A DNA stretch of 64,000 nucleotides, from NCBI RefSeq assembly GCF_003628125.1, contig NZ_RBZU01000001.1, forward strand, positions 310,001 to 374,000. Direction: 5' to 3'. The position numbers were made by a program, and so were the translations under genes. The stretch is from Pararobbsia silviterrae (lineage in GTDB: Bacteria > Pseudomonadota > Gammaproteobacteria > Burkholderiales > Burkholderiaceae). Positions 59,807-64,000 of the stretch are shown piece after piece. Numbering within the stretch: position 1 is the stretch's first letter; each line of letters starts with the position of its first letter. The notes beneath the pieces were generated by a model, which made no database searches, was not told where the DNA came from, and worked only from the letters and a program-made list of their open reading frames with translations.

Positions 59807-60526
59807 GTGTTAGAGATCAAAGAACTGCATGCTTCATACGGTCAACTGATGGCGCTTAACGGCATCGATCTGACAATTCGCGCGGGAGAAGTGGTCTTTG
59901 TCGTCGGGCCCAACGGCGCGGGAAAATCGACCTTGCTCAAATGCATTTCGGGTCTGCTCAAGCCTCGATCGGGCTCGATTGCTTTCGCGGGACAACCGAT
60001 CGTCGGCGAGCAGCCTGAGCGACTGTGTCGACGCGGGCTCGCTCTAGTGCCCGAAGGACGCCACATCTTCGGAACGCTGACGGTCGAAGAAAATTTGCGG
60101 CTCGCGACGATGCACCGCAAAGATCGCGCGGATGTGCGCGCCGATCTCGAACGCATGCTCAAGACCTTTCCCATTCTCGAAAAGCGTCTTAAAGGGGCTG
60201 CCGGTTATCTCTCGGGCGGCGAACAGCAGCAACTCGCCATTGCGCGCGCCGTGTTGCTCAAGCCCTCGCTCATGATGATCGACGAGCCCTCGCTCGGGCT
60301 CGCGCCCTTAGTGACCGATCAGGTCTACGAGGGCCTTCGAACGCTCAACGAAAGCGGACTCACCTTGCTTGTCGTCGAACAATCGACTTCGCGCGTGCTC
60401 GATCTTGCCGATCGCGTCCTCGTGCTGCGCAACGGCAAAGTCGTCAAGACGCAAGAGGCCGATGAACTGGGTAACGGAGACACGCTGGAAGCCGCGTACT
60501 TCGGATACGAAACCGAGCACGCGTAA
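59807..60526 (+). CDS. livF: ABC transporter ATP-binding protein, LivF type
   Basis: A 239-residue ATPase with Walker A GPNGAGKST, signature LSGGEQQQLAIARAVL, Walker B LMMIDEPSLGLAP and the LivF-type ending. With LivG it forms the nucleotide-binding pair of the importer. GTG start at 59807. It is read away from the other liv genes, opening the plus-strand branch that continues with the amidase, hydrolase and oxidase. Confidence 0.9.
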   Translation: MLEIKELHASYGQLMALNGIDLTIRAGEVVFVVGPNGAGKSTLLKCISGLLKPRSGSIAFAGQPIVGEQPERLCRRGLALVPEGRHIFGTLTVEENLRLATMHRKDRADVRADLERMLKTFPILEKRLKGAAGYLSGGEQQQLAIARAVLLKPSLMMIDEPSLGLAPLVTDQVYEGLRTLNESGLTLLVVEQSTSRVLDLADRVLVLRNGKVVKTQEADELGNGDTLEAAYFGYETEHA

Positions 60527-60706
60527 TGCGGAATGCGGCATAGCGGGATGGCATCGCCGCGCATTCGAGTGTGTTTTACCGCATCGCGTGGATCCATCGT
60601 CGCCGCCGCATTGCACCGCATTCTCGGGTCTAGATCGTGTTCGAGAATGATGGAGCGGCCGACCCGATCCACTCAATCCACAACCCGTCTTTCTTTGGAG
60701 AGCTTT

Positions 60707-61597
60707 ATGGTTTCGGCCAGCGATCTAAACGTACCGCAGGCACCTATTCGCGTGGCGGTGGCACAAACCGATCCCCGTCTAAACGATGTTCCGCACAATC
60801 AAAACATCGTGCGGCAAATGACGCTGCAAGCCGCAGAGCAGGATGCCAAGCTCGTCGTGTTTCCCGAGTGCATGCTGACGGGCTATTGTTTCGCGAGCCG
60901 ACAGGAAGGCTTGGATAACGGGCTCGATATCGACGGCCCGGAAATCGCCGACGTGATTCGATTGGCCGCGCAAACGCAGATGCATATCGCTTTGGGCTTC
61001 GTCGAAGTCGATCGAACAGGGGCGACCGAGAAGCTCTACAACACCGCGGTTCTCATTACGCCGCAGGGCCGCGTGCACGCCTATCGGAAAGTCCATTTGC
61101 CGGACCTGGGGGTCGATCGTTTCGTCGACACCGGCGATTTGCCGATCACCGTGTTCGACACCGATATCGGGCGCATTGCATTCAGCATCTGTTACGAAGC
61201 GCGCTTCCCCGAGCACAGCCGAGTGCTTGCGCTGCAAGGTGTCCAACTGCTGTTGCACATCACCAACCTGCCGCGCATCGCAAATGCGGTCGTCGATGTG
61301 TTGCTGCCGGCCAGAGCACTCGAAAATCATGTTTTTGTCCTGTCGTCAGGACGGATAGGATTGGAGCGCAACTATCAGTTCTTGGGCCATAGTCGAATCT
61401 TCGGCTTGCAAGGCGAGATCCTGGCGCGAGCGAGCGGCGACACCGTCGAGCTCATCACCGCCGATCTGTCGCCCGCGCAGGCCGACCTGAAAACGCAAAC
61501 GATCGATGCTCAAGACGGCAAACCGGATCCGCATCAATTCAGGATGTTTAGCGACAGGCATCCCGAGCTTTACGGTCTTATTAGTCACTCGAACTAA
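60707..61597 (+). CDS. Carbon-nitrogen hydrolase, nitrilase superfamily
   Basis: A 296-residue enzyme with the Glu-Lys-Cys triad visible: E54 in VFPECMLTGY, K128 in YRKVHLPD and C162 in FSICYEARFPE. These enzymes hydrolyse non-peptide C-N bonds, releasing ammonia or an amine (amidase, carbamoyl hydrolase or nitrilase). The longer frame from 60533 is rejected because ATG 60707 has GGAG 8 bp upstream. It follows livF, so the imported compound may be the amide it cleaves. Confidence 0.9.
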   Translation: MVSASDLNVPQAPIRVAVAQTDPRLNDVPHNQNIVRQMTLQAAEQDAKLVVFPECMLTGYCFASRQEGLDNGLDIDGPEIADVIRLAAQTQMHIALGFVEVDRTGATEKLYNTAVLITPQGRVHAYRKVHLPDLGVDRFVDTGDLPITVFDTDIGRIAFSICYEARFPEHSRVLALQGVQLLLHITNLPRIANAVVDVLLPARALENHVFVLSSGRIGLERNYQFLGHSRIFGLQGEILARASGDTVELITADLSPAQADLKTQTIDAQDGKPDPHQFRMFSDRHPELYGLISHSN

Positions 61598-61612
61598 TTC
61601 AGTGGAGAAATC

Positions 61613-62554
61613 ATGTGCGACTACGTCCATCCCCGAACGCTCAAGGTCAGTCTTAGCCCGTGGGGGCCCGACGATGAAATCGGCCGACTCAATTGGATCA
61701 CGGACGAAAGCCGCGATCTCGTGATGCGATCGATCGACAGCAGCCGATCGTTCGATGTGTCGGTCAAGTATTTTCTCGGCATGCCGTCATGGTCCGCGGC
61801 GGGCGATCCGCCGTTTCAGATCTGGATGACGCATACGCCGAAGGGCAACGAAAACGACGCGCTGTTGAACGTCTCGCAAGAAAGCAAAGAGCTCATCAGT
61901 TATTCGGGCGACGCGATCTCGATGTACACCCACTGCGGCACGCACATCGATACCTTCAATCACTTCGGTTATCGCGGTCAGATCTGGAACGGATACAAGG
62001 AAGCCGACGATTTGGGCAGCCGGCATTGGAACAAATGCGGGCCGGAGAAATTCCCGATCATCTGCGCGAGAGCGGTGTTGCTCGATATCGCGGCGTGCAA
62101 GGGCGTCGACCGACTGCCTCCGTCGTATGGGATCGGCAAAGCGGATATCGACGAGGCGATGGCAAAGCAGGGCGTCGAGATTCGCAAGGGCGACGTCGTG
62201 ATGCTGCGCACGGGCATGATGACGGTGTGGCCCGATCGCGATCTGTTCATGAAGCACTCGCCGGGCTTGAACGTCGAAGGCGCTGAATATCTGGCCGGCT
62301 TGGGCGCGATGATTATCGGCGCCGACAACATCTCGCTTGAAAACGCCCCGTCGCCGGAACCGGATAACTACTTCCCCGTGCATACCTATTTGTTCAGTGA
62401 AGTCGGTATTCCGATCATTGAACTGTTGTGGCTTGAGGAATTGGCGAAAGAGAAGGTCTACGAGGTGGCGTTCATCGGTCGGGCCATGCCGATCGTCGGC
62501 GCAACCGGCGCGCCGCTGCAGCCCGTCGTGTTTCCCCTCAAGCGGTCCGCTTGA
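61613..62554 (+). CDS. Cyclase family protein, kynurenine formamidase-like
   Basis: A 313-residue protein with the metal-binding HxGTHxDxxxH motif (H107, GTH 109-111, D113, H117) in MYTHCGTHIDTFNHFGY. Members hydrolyse N-formylkynurenine, isatin or other amides with zinc or manganese. It follows the nitrilase gene by 15 bp in the same direction, so the two enzymes may act in succession on one substrate. Confidence 0.85.
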   Translation: MCDYVHPRTLKVSLSPWGPDDEIGRLNWITDESRDLVMRSIDSSRSFDVSVKYFLGMPSWSAAGDPPFQIWMTHTPKGNENDALLNVSQESKELISYSGDAISMYTHCGTHIDTFNHFGYRGQIWNGYKEADDLGSRHWNKCGPEKFPIICARAVLLDIAACKGVDRLPPSYGIGKADIDEAMAKQGVEIRKGDVVMLRTGMMTVWPDRDLFMKHSPGLNVEGAEYLAGLGAMIIGADNISLENAPSPEPDNYFPVHTYLFSEVGIPIIELLWLEELAKEKVYEVAFIGRAMPIVGATGAPLQPVVFPLKRSA

Positions 62555-62583
62555 ACGCATCGTGCGTTGTCATCGCATGAGCA

Positions 62584-62613
62584 ACGCTCGCCCGTCTCAA
62601 ATGGGGCGAGCGT
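62584..62613 (+). terminator. Strong hairpin after the cyclase gene
   Basis: ACGCTCGCCC (62584-62593) pairs perfectly with GGGCGAGCGT (62604-62613). A T-run is weak (GTGTTCC), so it may attenuate or slow rather than stop transcription; the following gene would then need its own promoter in 62614-62767. Confidence 0.5.
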
Positions 62614-62767
62614 GTGTTCCCTACGTTCGCGCAGCCTAGGGCCACATGCCGCGCGTGTGTCTTTTGACGCACACGCCTCGTCCGTGACGCGCCGCGTTCC
62701 ACAGGCGCGTGCGTAAAACATTGTTCCGTATACGTGACCGATGACGTCGCGCTCCGCGCGCGACGTC

Positions 62768-64000
62768 ATGGACCCTGTTCGACCTCTCTACCGTTTCAAA
62801 GCCAACGTGAAAGAAGCCAAGCCGTTCGAGGCCAGCGCCGCCCTGCTGCAAAATCTTGAGAGCGAACTTCGCGCGACGGTTCGCGGCGAGGTTCGATTCG
62901 ACGCGGGCGCCAAGGCGCTGTACGCCTCGGATGCATCCAACTATCGGCAAGTGCCGCTGGGGGCGGTGGTGCCGGTCGACGTGGAAGATCTCGTCAACAC
63001 GGTACGTGTATGCAGGGAACAGGACGTCCCGTTTCTGACGCGCGGCGGCGGCACCTCGCAAAACGGACAGTGTGTGAACGTCGCCGTGGTCGCGGACACG
63101 AGCCAATATGTGAATCGCGTCGTATCCGTCGATACTGACGCGCGAACCGCGATCGTCGAACCGGGTGTGATCTGCGATCAGCTACGCGATGCGGCCGAGC
63201 AATATGGCTTGACGTTCGCCCCCGACCCCGCGACGCATAGCCGATGCACCTTAGGCGGCATGATTGCCAATAATTCATGCGGCGCGCACTCGGTCATGGC
63301 CGGCAAGACCATGGAAAACGTCGAGTCGCTGGAGATCGTGACGTATGACGGCGCGCGATTCTGGGTCGGGCCCACATCGGACGAGGAGCTCGGCCGGATC
63401 ATCGAAGAGGGCGGGCGTAGAGGCGAGATATACCGCGAACTGCGCGATCTTCGCGACACCTATGCCGACCACATTCGAGCGGGTTTCCCAGGCATCAAGC
63501 GTCGTGTTTCCGGATTCAACCTCGATCAATTGCTTCCGGAGAATGGCTTCAACGTCGCGCGCGCGCTCGTCGGCACAGAAGGCACGTGCGCCATCACGCT
63601 ACGCGCAAAGGTGCGCCTGGTCCAAAGTCCGTCGTGCCGCGTATTGCTCGTTCTCGGATTCGACGACATCTTTGCCGCGGCCGACGCCGTGCCGCATTTC
63701 ACGCGATTTTCGCCGATCGCAATCGAAGGACTGGACCGCGCGATCATTCGTGGTTTGCAAGCGCGCGGTCTTAAGCAAAAAGAAATCGCGCTCCTGCCGG
63801 GCGGGGACGGTTGGGTCGTCCTCGAGTTTGGTGCGGATAGCGTGGCCGACGCGCTTCGGCAAGCGAACACGGCGGCGGCGTATTTCAGGGAAGGGCTAGG
63901 GGGCGATCGTGTGACGGCGCTCGTCGTCGACAAAAAAGATCAGCAGCAAGCCATCTGGTCGATACGCGAAACCGGGGCGTCCGCCGTTGCGCTTTCGAAT
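62768..64000 (+). CDS. FAD-linked oxidase, GlcD-like, 3' end outside window
   Basis: The first 411 residues are visible and the frame is open at the window end. It begins MDPVRPLYRFKANVKEAKPF, then an FAD-binding PCMH region with ALYASDASNYRQVPLGAVVP, FLTRGGGTSQNGQ and LGGMIANNSCGAHS. This matches the FAD_binding_4 domain of GlcD, D-lactate and 2-hydroxyglutarate dehydrogenases, and the length suggests the large type with a C-terminal iron-sulfur domain. It probably oxidises a 2-hydroxyacid released from the imported compound. Confidence 0.85.
   Translation, partial: MDPVRPLYRFKANVKEAKPFEASAALLQNLESELRATVRGEVRFDAGAKALYASDASNYRQVPLGAVVPVDVEDLVNTVRVCREQDVPFLTRGGGTSQNGQCVNVAVVADTSQYVNRVVSVDTDARTAIVEPGVICDQLRDAAEQYGLTFAPDPATHSRCTLGGMIANNSCGAHSVMAGKTMENVESLEIVTYDGARFWVGPTSDEELGRIIEEGGRRGEIYRELRDLRDTYADHIRAGFPGIKRRVSGFNLDQLLPENGFNVARALVGTEGTCAITLRAKVRLVQSPSCRVLLVLGFDDIFAAADAVPHFTRFSPIAIEGLDRAIIRGLQARGLKQKEIALLPGGDGWVVLEFGADSVADALRQANTAAAYFREGLGGDRVTALVVDKKDQQQAIWSIRETGASAVALSN

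Overview
The window looks like chromosome of a Burkholderiaceae-type betaproteobacterium. GC is high, antisense shadow ORFs are abundant, and the housekeeping run slt-like lytic transglycosylase, NDUFA9-like SDR, GST, cca, MidA-like methyltransferase, pteridine-reductase-like SDR, folB, ttcA, glmU, glmS is, from memory, typical of that family. No rRNA or tRNA gene and no CRISPR array was seen.

Layout. 1-8.4 kb: a cut LacI regulator with an operator-like palindrome behind it, an orphan UgpC/MalK-type ATPase, a Phd/VapC toxin-antitoxin pair whose toxin lacks two expected acidic residues, a SetA/B-like sugar efflux carrier, a small exported protein, a possible small RNA, a YdcF protein and an exported alpha/beta hydrolase. 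8.4-25.8 kb: an integrative element of about 17 kb abutting the 3' end of mnmE, the attachment site class used by SGI1. It has a P4-type integrase, AlpA-like and phage-type HTH regulators, a minus-strand replication operon (TOPRIM/DUF927 primase-helicase plus a Spo11/TopoVI-A-like TOPRIM protein), a Nu1-like HTH protein, a SWIM-type small protein, several unknown proteins, a visibly AT-richer cargo gene next to the integrase, and short-motif arrays resembling iterons. 25.8-38.3 kb: mnmE, an XRE regulator, a GST, a methyltransferase behind a 7-bp VNTR, a BaiN/YhiN-type flavoprotein, two glycosyltransferases, a long KfrA-like coiled-coil protein and 5-formyl-THF cyclo-ligase. 38.3-50.3 kb: the housekeeping run.

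50.3-54.3 kb is a decayed Tn7-like scar at attTn7. Behind glmS lie three 20-bp repeats resembling TnsB sites, an intact TnsD/TniQ gene, and the C-terminal piece of a second TnsD pointing the other way. That piece is joined to a truncated 2OG-Fe(II) oxygenase, which is translationally coupled to ada. The ada product has lost three of the four N-terminal zinc cysteines.

54.8-64 kb: a catabolic island with a GntR/FCD regulator, a complete Liv-type ABC importer (livM, livH, livG and a binding protein on the minus strand, livF on the plus strand), a nitrilase-superfamily amidase, a cyclase/kynurenine-formamidase-like hydrolase and the start of an FAD-linked oxidase. Together they suggest import and stepwise hydrolysis/oxidation of a small amide-type carbon or nitrogen source, substrate unknown.

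All function calls come from reading motifs by eye. No database search was run.
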